A DNA stretch of 34,635 bases. Origin: Thermoplasmata archaeon (GTDB taxonomy: Archaea; Thermoplasmatota; Thermoplasmata; Thermoplasmatales; Thermoplasmataceae). Of this stretch, positions 8,515 through 15,404 are shown piece by piece. A model generated the notes under the pieces. The model saw only the letters and a list, made by a program, of their open reading frames with translations. It had not been told where the DNA came from and made no database searches. A program made the position numbers and the translations under genes. Numbering within the stretch: the first letter of the stretch is position 1; the number at the start of each line of letters is the position of its first letter. The DNA is taken from positions 1 to 34,635 of the forward strand of contig JAKAAI010000013.1 in the NCBI GenBank assembly GCA_021797055.1. The letters are read 5' to 3'.

Positions 8515-9696
8515 ATGAAAACTAAAACATGGGTAAACGAGGAACTTGAAAACCTCAGGAAGGCTGGCCGGCTTGTTCCAATAAGGACAATAGAGACACC
8601 ACAGGGCGCTCATGTCAGTATAGGGGGAAAAGATTATATCAATATGTGTTCAAATAACTACCTTGGCCTTGCTGGAAACAGTGAGATCCGAAAGGCAGCG
8701 ATTGATGCAATTGAGAAGTACGGTGTTGGTGCCGGCGCAGTTCGCTCAATTGCAGGCACGATGTTGCTGCACGAGGAACTCGAGAAAAAGGTTGCAGCCT
8801 TCAAGCATATGTCCTCATCTGTTGTTTTTCAGGGTGGTCTTCTGGCAAACCTTGCTGCGATTCCAGTTCTGGTTGGCAAAGAGGACATTGTATTCAGCGA
8901 AGAACTCAACCATGCCAGTATCATAGATGGTGTAAGGCTATCCAGTGCAAAGAGGGTCGTGTACAAGCACTTAAACATGGAGGATCTAAGAAAGCAGCTT
9001 TCCGAGCACAGAAAAGAGGGCAGACGTGCTTTAATAATTTCAGATGGTGTTTTCAGTATGGATGGGGACATAACCCCTCTCCCAGAAATAGTAAAACTCG
9101 GCGAGGAGTTTGATGCGATGACATATGTGGACGATGCACATGGCGAGGGAGTACTTGGCGATCACGGCCGAGGTATTGTTGATCATTTCCACCTGGCTGG
9201 AAAGGTAGACATAGAAATGGGCACTTTTTCAAAGGCGATCGGCGCCATGGGGGGTTTTGTGGCCGGTGATTCCGATCTGATGCTCCTTATGAAACAGAGA
9301 GCCAGACCATTCCTGTTCAGCAGTGCTTTGGACGCGCCAGAGGTTGGTGCTGTCCTGAAAGCAATCCAGATTCTGGAACGTGATGACTCGCTTCTTAAGA
9401 AGCTCTGGCACAATTCTTCGCTTCTCAAGAGTGAACTTTCAAAGATAGGCCTGAATACTGGAAACAGCAAAACACCTATAACTCCTGTCATGATTGGAAA
9501 GGAATCTGATACTTTGGAGGTAAGCAGGATAATTTACGAAGAACATCACATATTTGCGTCTCCGATAGTGTACCCAACTGTTGCACTTGGGGCTGCAAGG
9601 ATAAGGTTAATGCCTTCTGCACTTCACAGCGAACATGACATACTTAAAACGGTGGAGGCATTTGAAAAAGCTGCCAGGAAGATAGGCTTGATTTAG
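8515..9696 (+). CDS. kbl: 2-Amino-3-ketobutyrate CoA ligase (glycine C-acetyltransferase)
   Basis: PLP enzyme that splits 2-amino-3-ketobutyrate with CoA into glycine and acetyl-CoA, completing threonine degradation. The 393-residue length and order match the alpha-oxoamine synthase family: N-x-Y-L-G near the start, S-N-N-Y-L-G-L, the V-D-D-A-H-G-E-G motif whose aspartate binds the PLP nitrogen, and G-T-F-S-K with the Schiff-base lysine at residue 240, followed by A-M-G-G. Relatives (8-amino-7-oxononanoate synthase, serine palmitoyltransferase) share the fold, but the divergent tdh neighbour makes this assignment the best one. The stop codon is directly followed by the ATG of the endonuclease III gene. 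Confidence 0.93.
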   Translation: MKTKTWVNEELENLRKAGRLVPIRTIETPQGAHVSIGGKDYINMCSNNYLGLAGNSEIRKAAIDAIEKYGVGAGAVRSIAGTMLLHEELEKKVAAFKHMSSSVVFQGGLLANLAAIPVLVGKEDIVFSEELNHASIIDGVRLSSAKRVVYKHLNMEDLRKQLSEHRKEGRRALIISDGVFSMDGDITPLPEIVKLGEEFDAMTYVDDAHGEGVLGDHGRGIVDHFHLAGKVDIEMGTFSKAIGAMGGFVAGDSDLMLLMKQRARPFLFSSALDAPEVGAVLKAIQILERDDSLLKKLWHNSSLLKSELSKIGLNTGNSKTPITPVMIGKESDTLEVSRIIYEEHHIFASPIVYPTVALGAARIRLMPSALHSEHDILKTVEAFEKAARKIGLI

Positions 9697-10374
9697 ATGC
9701 CGAGCCGGATACTGAAGGAGAATATTGAAATAATATACGATAGAATCAAAGAAAAGGCCCCACCTCATCATTTTGAATTTCATGATCCTTTCTGGGTCCT
9801 AATCACAACAATACTATCGCACAGAACAAAGGATGAGGTAACTGATCCTGCCGCAAGAAGGCTGTTTGAGCGTTATAAGGATCCTTGCGGCTTATCCGGT
9901 GCAAAGCCGGAAGACGTCGAGCGTTTAATCAACAAGGTTGGTTTTTACAAGGTCAAAGCAGAGAGAGTGATACAGGCTGCAAGGATTATCGAGGAACATT
10001 ACGGCGGAAACGTTCCAATGAATGCTGATGATTTGATGAAAATCCCTGGAGTAGGAAGGAAAACTGCAAATGTTGTTCTCGCGGATTCAATGGGAATTCC
10101 TGCGATTGCGGTTGACACCCATGTTTTCAGGATTTCAAGAAGAATCGGTCTTTCATCCGGAAAGAAACCAGACGATGTTGAATCTGACCTGATGAGGATC
10201 ATTCCAAAGAAGCTGTGGGTCGGCTTCAATCCTGTCATGGTTGAATTTGGGAAGAAGATATGCAGACCAGTCAATCCAAAGTGCGATATTTGTAATATAA
10301 CGGATTTCTGCAATTTTTACAGGAAAAATCATGCCAAATCATTGAAACATGATTCAAACAAGCAGTATTGCTAG
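9697..10374 (+). CDS. nth: Endonuclease III (DNA glycosylase/AP lyase)
   Basis: Excises oxidised pyrimidines and cleaves the abasic site. The helix-hairpin-helix motif P-G-V-G-R-K-T-A holds the catalytic Lys122; the catalytic aspartate is Asp140 in V-D-T-H-V. The C-terminal [4Fe-4S] loop is complete with cysteines at 189, 196, 199 and 205 (C-x6-C-x2-C-x5-C). The 225-residue length is normal. The ATG abuts the kbl stop codon, so it is read from the kbl promoter. Its last 21 bases overlap the convergent arsB-like gene. Confidence 0.95.
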   Translation: MPSRILKENIEIIYDRIKEKAPPHHFEFHDPFWVLITTILSHRTKDEVTDPAARRLFERYKDPCGLSGAKPEDVERLINKVGFYKVKAERVIQAARIIEEHYGGNVPMNADDLMKIPGVGRKTANVVLADSMGIPAIAVDTHVFRISRRIGLSSGKKPDDVESDLMRIIPKKLWVGFNPVMVEFGKKICRPVNPKCDICNITDFCNFYRKNHAKSLKHDSNKQYC

Positions 10375-11628
10375 AGTGACAGTGAGCACTGGCAGTGCTG
10401 AGATGAGACCGATCTTCATATAATATCGAGCATTTATCACAATTCCACTCTTTCTTTTAACAGAATATATCCAGAGAAGAGTTGCCAGTGAACCTATAGG
10501 CGTAAATTTAGGACCGATGTCGTTACCTATAACATTGGCATAGACCAACGAAGAACTGTAAGACGAATGTGCAATTGCAATGCTTCCTAGCATAACAGAT
10601 GGCATGTTATTCATGAATGCCGCCATCGTGGCAAAGAGATAACCGGGCAGAACGGTGCCGATCAGCCCTCCTGGCCCGTGAAGGTATGCAATAACACCTG
10701 TCAGAATGGACTGCAGTCCAGCCTGGGACATTCCAAAGACTATCAGATACATACCGAGTGAAAAGAAAACAACCTGCCATGGAGCTTCCCTGAGTATCTT
10801 CTTTGAGTTTTCAAAATGCCTGTGTGAATAAAGAAGCAATATGGCGATCATGCTCGGAACGGCAACATATGCCACCTGTATTCCGTAAAAACCTGTTACT
10901 GAATACGCAACAATCATTACGATTATAACTGGAGATGCAAGCACGAAAATTAGTCTGTCATTTATCACAGAACGTGGATCTTCAATGATCTCCCTGTTTA
11001 ATCTACCTCTGATGTCCTTTCTGTATATGAGTATCAAGACGCCAATGCTTGCAAATATAGATACTACGTACGGAAAAACCATATGAAGAAAATATGAAGT
11101 GTAAGAAATCGAGAAATACGTTGCGCTCACTATGTTCACAAGGTTACTGGTCACAAGAGGCAGGCTTGAGGAATCTGCCACGAAGCCAACAGACATAATG
11201 AATGCCATCCATGCTTTTTTCCCAAGGCCGCTCTTCTTGAGGAACGATATGATAACAGGTGTCATCACTAACGCAGCCCCGTCGTTCGCGAAGAGCGCAC
11301 CAACAACTGCGTCCAGAAGGAGAAATATTACAAAAGCCCTGAAGCTGCTCTCTCCAAATCTTGAGGAAAGTTTTAAGGCAATAAATTCAAAATAGCCAGC
11401 TTCATCAAATATCAGTGTTATAATAATTATTGAAACAAAGGTTAGCGTAGCATTCCCCACGATGTTCCATACTATTCCAATATCTGAAACGCTTGTCACT
11501 CCTGACAGTATTCCTGCGGCAGCTCCAATGACTGCCCATACACCAATGCCTAGTTTCCATGGGTTGTAAAGGACAGCGGCAAGCGTAATTGCAAAAATAA
11601 GAATTGAAAGTAGGAAAAGGATAACCAT
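10354..11628 (-). CDS. arsB: Arsenite efflux transporter, ArsB family
   Basis: A 424-residue integral membrane protein of the ion-transporter superfamily, about 11-12 hydrophobic helices. The segment F-A-N-D-G-A-A-L-V-M-T-P at about residues 115-126 is the hallmark of ArsB-type arsenite/antimonite permeases. A second half-repeat with N-N-M-P-S-V and a late G-N-D-I-G-P-K-F-T-P-I-G-S-L-A-T motif also fits. It exports As(III) made by the neighbouring reductase. The ATG directly follows the arsC stop, as third gene of a minus-strand operon. No ArsA ATPase is present, so transport is probably driven by membrane potential alone. Confidence 0.92.
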   Translation of the reverse strand: MVILFLLSILIFAITLAAVLYNPWKLGIGVWAVIGAAAGILSGVTSVSDIGIVWNIVGNATLTFVSIIIITLIFDEAGYFEFIALKLSSRFGESSFRAFVIFLLLDAVVGALFANDGAALVMTPVIISFLKKSGLGKKAWMAFIMSVGFVADSSSLPLVTSNLVNIVSATYFSISYTSYFLHMVFPYVVSIFASIGVLILIYRKDIRGRLNREIIEDPRSVINDRLIFVLASPVIIVMIVAYSVTGFYGIQVAYVAVPSMIAILLLYSHRHFENSKKILREAPWQVVFFSLGMYLIVFGMSQAGLQSILTGVIAYLHGPGGLIGTVLPGYLFATMAAFMNNMPSVMLGSIAIAHSSYSSSLVYANVIGNDIGPKFTPIGSLATLLWIYSVKRKSGIVINARYYMKIGLISALPVLTVTLAILLV

Positions 11629-12033
11629 TCATTCTTCCGATTTCGCAGACAGTTTGAGCGATTTTACCTTTTCTTCGATTTCATCAAGGATCCTCGTTAC
11701 CTCTCTTTCGCTCTTTCCCTTTGGATCTTCAATATTCCAGGCAATCTTCTTCACACTCATCTTGTTGATAATGACAGCGGGACATACAGATTCTATCGAA
11801 CAACCCATTGTAACAACAAAATCAGCCCAGCCAATCATATCCATGGTGAGAAGCTTCGGACGCGCATCCCCAACCATAATTCCCCTTGCTTCAAGCAGCC
11901 TTCTTATAACTGGATTTATCTCTTTCGCTGGAATTGTACCTGCACTCATGGCATCCATACCTATCGACTTAGCAAAAGCCTCCGCAGCCTGGCTCCTCCC
12001 GGCATTTTCGATGCAAACAAAAAGGTATTTCAT
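11629..12033 (-). CDS. arsC: Arsenate reductase, LMW phosphatase (thioredoxin-coupled) type
   Basis: Reduces arsenate to arsenite. The N-terminal phosphatase loop is C-I-E-N-A-G-R-S with nucleophile Cys7 and Arg13. A second pair, Cys78 and Cys84 (G-C-S-I-E-S-V-C-P), sits where thioredoxin-coupled ArsC enzymes keep their two redox cysteines, and the late W-N-I-E-D-P-K-G-K segment carries the general-acid aspartate. All three cysteines of the disulfide relay are therefore present, which favours an arsenate reductase over a protein tyrosine phosphatase. The 134-residue length is normal. It lies 18 bases after the Cys-rich small gene and abuts arsB. Confidence 0.92.
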   Translation of the reverse strand: MKYLFVCIENAGRSQAAEAFAKSIGMDAMSAGTIPAKEINPVIRRLLEARGIMVGDARPKLLTMDMIGWADFVVTMGCSIESVCPAVIINKMSVKKIAWNIEDPKGKSEREVTRILDEIEEKVKSLKLSAKSEE

Positions 12034-12051
12034 AATATTAAACCTATTTTA

Positions 12052-12285
12052 TCAACAGCAGCCTGAACAGCAGGTGCTATCTTTTTCATCGGTTTTCCCT
12101 CTTTTATTTGATTCAGGAAGGAAAGCTTCGCCGTCCTTTAATATGCTGCAAGAGCCGGGTCTTCCTGGCTTCAACACAATCTCCACACCTTCTGAATGTG
12201 CGTTTTCCAGTAAAACGTCTCTTACATCCTTCAGAGCCTTATCCGCATAGCAGTTAACACAGAATTCAAATTTGTATGTCGTCAT
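12052..12285 (-). CDS. Small Cys-rich SelW/Rdx-like protein of the ars operon
   Basis: A 77-residue protein with seven cysteines: a C-V-N-C pair at 9-12 straight after the first strand, Cys46 in G-S-C-S-I, and a C-terminal C-C-S-G-C-C tail (72-77). The first 55 residues follow the layout of the SelW/Rdx thioredoxin-like family (strand, CxxC, helix, strand V-E-I-V-L, then a strand ending in a D-G-E-A-F turn). The tail is unlike that family and suits soft-metal binding; paired cysteines occur in the ArsD arsenic chaperone. First gene of the operon with arsC and arsB. I infer a redoxin for ArsC or an As(III) carrier; neither is proven. An ATG at 12285 is the only good start. Confidence 0.75.
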   Translation of the reverse strand: MTTYKFEFCVNCYADKALKDVRDVLLENAHSEGVEIVLKPGRPGSCSILKDGEAFLPESNKRGKTDEKDSTCCSGCC

Positions 12286-12289
12286 TGTT

Positions 12290-12335
12290 ATCAGTACACT
12301 ACATAAATCGAAGCACTTAAATCAGTAACTTCGAT
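12290..12335. promoter_or_regulatory. Divergent ars promoter with inverted repeat (candidate operator)
   Basis: Within the 58-base region between the divergent genes, 12307-12313 (ATCGAAG) and 12329-12335 (CTTCGAT) form a perfect inverted repeat, arms 22 bases apart centre to centre, about two helix turns. The spacer contains CTTAAAT (12315-12321), correctly placed as TATA box for the regulator starting at 12344. A second TATA-like element on the minus strand (12301-12308) overlaps the left arm. In addition ATCAGTA occurs twice in direct orientation (12290-12296 and 12321-12327). A dimeric regulator binding here would cover both promoters. Confidence 0.5.
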
Positions 12336-12343
12336 GCACAATA

Positions 12344-12736
12344 GTGGCATTGGAGGAAAAAGGTAATTTATATTGCGAATGTTCATTTGATGGTTTAATC
12401 GATATGATTGGCAGGAAATGGGCCATACTTCTAATTGCAATGATTGGAGAAAAACATGTTATGAGGTTTAATGATATATATAGATCCCTGAAAGGCATAT
12501 CTCCATCCACTCTTTCTTCTCTGCTGAGTCATCTATCAGCTAAAGGCATCCTTGAAAGGCATGTTTATGATGAAACACCTCTTAAGGTAGAATATTCGCT
12601 CACCCAAAGCGGCAGAGATCTCAATTCCTCCCTTGCGAGCCTTCTAAAATGGATATCAAAGAATGAAAACGTTGCAGGATCATCTCAAGAATGCGACTCA
12701 GAGAAATATCTTAAACTGATGGTACCTGGAAATTGA
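12344..12736 (+). CDS. HxlR-family winged-helix regulator (probable ars regulator)
   Basis: A 130-residue DNA-binding protein. The pattern I-G-R-K-W-A-I-L-L-I, R-F-N-D-I-Y-R-S-L, G-I-S-P-S-T-L-S-S-L-L, then a wing ending P-L-K-V-E-Y-S-L-T-Q-S-G-R-D-L, is the HxlR family signature. It is not the classical ArsR family, although its place divergent from an ars operon suggests the same job. Cysteines 11 and 13 (C-E-C) just before the first helix, where several HxlR proteins have sensing thiols, plus one near the C-terminus, could bind As(III) or sense oxidation; this is inference. The start is a GTG at 12344, about 26 bases after a TATA-like box. The 3' end meets the convergent reductase gene with 1 base between. 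Confidence 0.85.
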   Translation: MALEEKGNLYCECSFDGLIDMIGRKWAILLIAMIGEKHVMRFNDIYRSLKGISPSTLSSLLSHLSAKGILERHVYDETPLKVEYSLTQSGRDLNSSLASLLKWISKNENVAGSSQECDSEKYLKLMVPGN

Positions 12737-12737
12737 A

Positions 12738-13784
12738 TTAAAGACCGGCAAACACTTTCTTTTTTCTGCTCTTTGTCATGAACTTAGAATAGAGCATTAG
12801 CCTGTTAATTGATCTAACGCCATTCTTATGCATGAACCTGTGGATATTGTGGTGCCTCAACAGCCAGGGTTTAATCTCCTGATCCCACTTCTGCTGATAA
12901 AGCGACAGGTCACCGGCGGCAATTGCCCTTCCAGCCTCCAGGCCGGTCCAGAATGCGCCCTGCAGACCACCAGCAGTTGTGTTGAGTACGGCGTTTACCA
13001 TGTCACCGACATATGCCCTGTTTCCTGAAATGACAACGTCGTCTGGTCTTCCAAGTGGAATCTGATGTGCCATGGTTTCCTCCATCTCTCCAGCTATCTC
13101 TGGGTATCTATCAGTAAAAGCTGCCAGCACATCCTTAGGTTTCTTTGAAGGATCAGGATAATAGCAAACACCGATTTTGCGGCTGTTGTTATCATTGGGG
13201 AAATCCCAGACATAACCACCTGGCGCCATATCAGTGAACCATAGTATCATGTCAAAATCATCCCTTTTTTGCGCTTTTCGGATCTCCTCGTATGCAACCA
13301 AAACATTTTGCCGGTCAAGCTTCTTGCCAAATCTTGACTGCGGTCCAAGCGCCATAACTACATAATCGGCAGAAAATATGCCGTTATCCGTCTGAACAGT
13401 TTTTTCTGATATTTCAAGAACCTTAGTTCGCATCTGAATATTCAATTTACCGGTGAATTTTTCTGCGAGAAACTTTTCATACTTCTCAAAATTGTATACA
13501 TATCCGACTGAATTGTCATACCTAAGTTTAACGCTTCTTCCGAGGTCTGTGGCAAACTTTATCTTCTTTATGTCTGAACAGAGGATACTGGGATCCTTTG
13601 GCATGCCTATGCGGTTCACCCATTCTGCTGAGACTGCTCCCGTTGATCTGACAGGCTTCCCAATCTCATCCTTTGCATCTATTATTATGTAATTCTTACC
13701 CGCTTTTTGTAATGCTGCTCCTGCAGCAAGACCACTGGTGCCCGCTCCTAAAACAACGGCATCATAATGCTCGCCTGAACTCAT
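12738..13784 (-). CDS. Geranylgeranyl reductase family FAD protein (paralogue 1)
   Basis: A 348-residue flavoprotein. The N-terminal Rossmann motif is G-A-G-T-S-G-L-A-A-G, followed by an acidic residue ending strand 2 and a K-P-V-R-S-T-G-A-V segment that occupies the place of the R-C-G-E-G-V motif of true geranylgeranyl reductases. The P-G-G-Y-V-W-D-F-P stretch and the late V-G-D-M-V-N-A-V-L-N-T-T-A-G-G-L FAD-binding segment also match the family. Being shorter and lacking the cysteine of R-C-G-E-G, it probably acts on a different isoprenoid or quinone. It is encoded divergently from the ferredoxin-reductase pair. A TATA-like box at 13808-13815 is about 27 bases from the ATG. Confidence 0.85.
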   Translation of the reverse strand: MSSGEHYDAVVLGAGTSGLAAGAALQKAGKNYIIIDAKDEIGKPVRSTGAVSAEWVNRIGMPKDPSILCSDIKKIKFATDLGRSVKLRYDNSVGYVYNFEKYEKFLAEKFTGKLNIQMRTKVLEISEKTVQTDNGIFSADYVVMALGPQSRFGKKLDRQNVLVAYEEIRKAQKRDDFDMILWFTDMAPGGYVWDFPNDNNSRKIGVCYYPDPSKKPKDVLAAFTDRYPEIAGEMEETMAHQIPLGRPDDVVISGNRAYVGDMVNAVLNTTAGGLQGAFWTGLEAGRAIAAGDLSLYQQKWDQEIKPWLLRHHNIHRFMHKNGVRSINRLMLYSKFMTKSRKKKVFAGL

Positions 13785-13807
13785 TATCCTTCAGTATGTA
13801 GAAGCCT

Positions 13808-13815
13808 CTTTTAAG
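13808..13815 (-). promoter_or_regulatory. TATA-like box of the reductase paralogue
   Basis: CTTAAAAG on the minus strand, centred about 27 bases upstream of the ATG at 13784; consistent with a leaderless transcript. Confidence 0.5.
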
Positions 13816-13918
13816 CGTTATCTACGGCAAAAGGATCATGACTGTTATTTGAACTATTGATTATGATTCTATTCTTTAATTTACACTGAACCTTTTTAAA
13901 AACAAATTGAGACAAAAA

Positions 13919-13971
13919 GATCATATACTTATTATGATTGCGACCCAAGAACGATCATTTCTATATGATCG
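13919..13971. repeat. Tandem GATCAT...ATGAT palindromes before the ferredoxin gene
   Basis: Positions 13952-13958 (CGATCAT) and 13965-13971 (ATGATCG) form a perfect 7-base inverted repeat with a 6-base spacer. Just upstream, 13920-13925 (ATCATA) and 13933-13938 (TATGAT) form a related one. A third, widely spaced pair of the same core (GATCAT 13834-13839, ATGAT 13864-13868) lies nearer the divergent reductase gene. The CTATATG inside the nearest palindrome (13961-13967) is spaced as a TATA box for the ATG at 13990, so a bound protein would block transcription. This reads as an operator; no regulator gene for it is visible. Confidence 0.45.
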
Positions 13972-13977
13972 GATGAA

Positions 13978-14202
13978 ATGAGTGATAAGATGGTCGAACT
14001 CAAGGTAAAAACAGAAATGGACGTGGATCGAGGTCTTTGCAACTATTGCGGAGCTTGTGTGGGAATGTGCCCAACAGATGCAATCTTCATGGACGACACT
14101 GTTATTGAAATTCATGAGGATAAATGCATAAAATGTGGTTTTTGCGTTATCGGCTGTCCAACTGCGGCAATTACGGCAGAGTGGTTCCATGCTAAATTAT
14201 GA
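13978..14202 (+). CDS. 2[4Fe-4S] ferredoxin
   Basis: A 74-residue electron carrier. Two classical cluster motifs are present: C-N-Y-C-G-A-C-V-G-M-C-P and C-I-K-C-G-F-C-V-I-G-C-P, each C-x2-C-x2-C-x3-C-P, so two [4Fe-4S] clusters are expected. Its stop lies 14 bases inside the following geranylgeranyl reductase gene, which implies translational coupling and makes it the likely electron donor of that reductase. The start is either the ATG at 13978 or the ATG at 13990; the second fits a leaderless transcript from the TATA-like element at 13961-13967. Confidence 0.93.
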   Translation: MSDKMVELKVKTEMDVDRGLCNYCGACVGMCPTDAIFMDDTVIEIHEDKCIKCGFCVIGCPTAAITAEWFHAKL

Positions 14203-15379
14203 TGTCCTGGTAGTTGGAGCGGGTCCTTCGGGTAGTTCGGCCGCGAGGTTTGCAGCCCGGGCTGGCCTCAAGACGCTAATGATAGAAAAGAGACCAGATA
14301 TAGGTTCTCCTGTCAGGTGTGGGGAAGGCGTTTCAAAAGGCTGGATGAAGGAATATGAGGTCAAGCCAAACCCTCACTGGATCTCTGACGAGGTAAAAGG
14401 GGCAAGGATTTACGGGCCATCTGAAAGAAAGCCAATTACGTTAACAGCCGAAAACGCTGGTAATGAAGTGGGCTATGTTATCGAGAGGGACAAGTTTGAC
14501 AAGGAGATGGCTGCGCTTGCTGCCGAGGAAGGTGCAGATATCTGGGTTAAATCTCCGGCTCTTTCCGTAATAAAAGAAGGAAACAGGGTCGTCGGTGCAA
14601 AGGTCAGGCACAATGGTGACATGGTTGACGTTAAGGCGAAAATGGTCATAGCTGCCGACGGATTCGAAAGCGAATTTGGCAGATGGGCTGGACTTAAGTC
14701 GGTCATACTTGCAAAAAATGACATAATTTCCTGCATAGAATACAGGATGAAAGGGGTTGATTCCGACACAGATTTCACTGATTTCTATCTTGGAACTTGC
14801 GCTCCTGCTGGATACATTTGGGTCTTTCCAAAAGGCGAGAAAGAGGCCAATGTTGGAATTGGTGTCACTATTTCGGCAATGAAAGATCGCTGGGACGTTA
14901 GAAACTATCTGGATAACTGGATAAAGAAGCACCCGGGATATGCTAAGGGAAAAACCATACAGCAGATTACTGGAGGAGTATCAGTTTCAAAGGTGAAGGA
15001 TAAGTTCACTTTGCCCGGCCTGCTTCTGGTGGGTGACGCTGCAAGACTTATCGATCCGATAACGGGAGGCGGAATAGCCAATGGCTATGTTTCTGGCAAG
15101 TATGCAGCTGAAATCTCAAAGAAGGCAATCGATGAAAACGACTTTTCACAGGAGATGATGAACAGGTACGAGAAACTTGTCAAGGACAAGTTCCAGAGAA
15201 AGCATCTCAGGAACTGGATAGCAAAAGAAAAGCTTGGTAAACTATCTGACGAGAGTCTGGACAAGCTTGTCGACATAATCTCCGACGTGAAGATGACTGA
15301 AATCTCTGTTGAAGAAATCCTGAGAGCCATACAGGAAAAGTATCCTGAAATGGTTGCAGAACTTGAAGAATTAATTTAA
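14189..15379 (+). CDS. Geranylgeranyl reductase (archaeal lipid saturation)
   Basis: Flavoenzyme that hydrogenates the double bonds of geranylgeranyl chains of archaeal membrane lipids (digeranylgeranylglycerophospholipid reductase). The 396 residues include the FAD motif G-A-G-P-S-G-S-S-A-A, E-K-R-P-D-I-G-S-P-V-R-C-G-E-G with its conserved cysteine, A-D-G-F-E-S, the P-A-G-Y-I-W-V-F-P stretch, and V-G-D-A-A-R-L-I-D-P-I-T-G-G-G. The sequence is very close in layout to the structurally known Thermoplasma acidophilum enzyme. The frame is open upstream to 14135, but the ATG at 14189 places M-L-N-Y-D-V before the Rossmann strand as in that homologue. It overlaps the ferredoxin gene by 14 bases. 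Confidence 0.95.
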   Translation: MLNYDVLVVGAGPSGSSAARFAARAGLKTLMIEKRPDIGSPVRCGEGVSKGWMKEYEVKPNPHWISDEVKGARIYGPSERKPITLTAENAGNEVGYVIERDKFDKEMAALAAEEGADIWVKSPALSVIKEGNRVVGAKVRHNGDMVDVKAKMVIAADGFESEFGRWAGLKSVILAKNDIISCIEYRMKGVDSDTDFTDFYLGTCAPAGYIWVFPKGEKEANVGIGVTISAMKDRWDVRNYLDNWIKKHPGYAKGKTIQQITGGVSVSKVKDKFTLPGLLLVGDAARLIDPITGGGIANGYVSGKYAAEISKKAIDENDFSQEMMNRYEKLVKDKFQRKHLRNWIAKEKLGKLSDESLDKLVDIISDVKMTEISVEEILRAIQEKYPEMVAELEELI

Positions 15380-15404
15380 TATTTTCACAAATTTATTTAC
15401 AAAT

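Noticed and set aside
10354..12736. Arsenic island as a recently transferred mobile element
   Set aside because: No transposase, integrase, flanking repeats or tRNA borders are visible, and base use looks like the neighbours.
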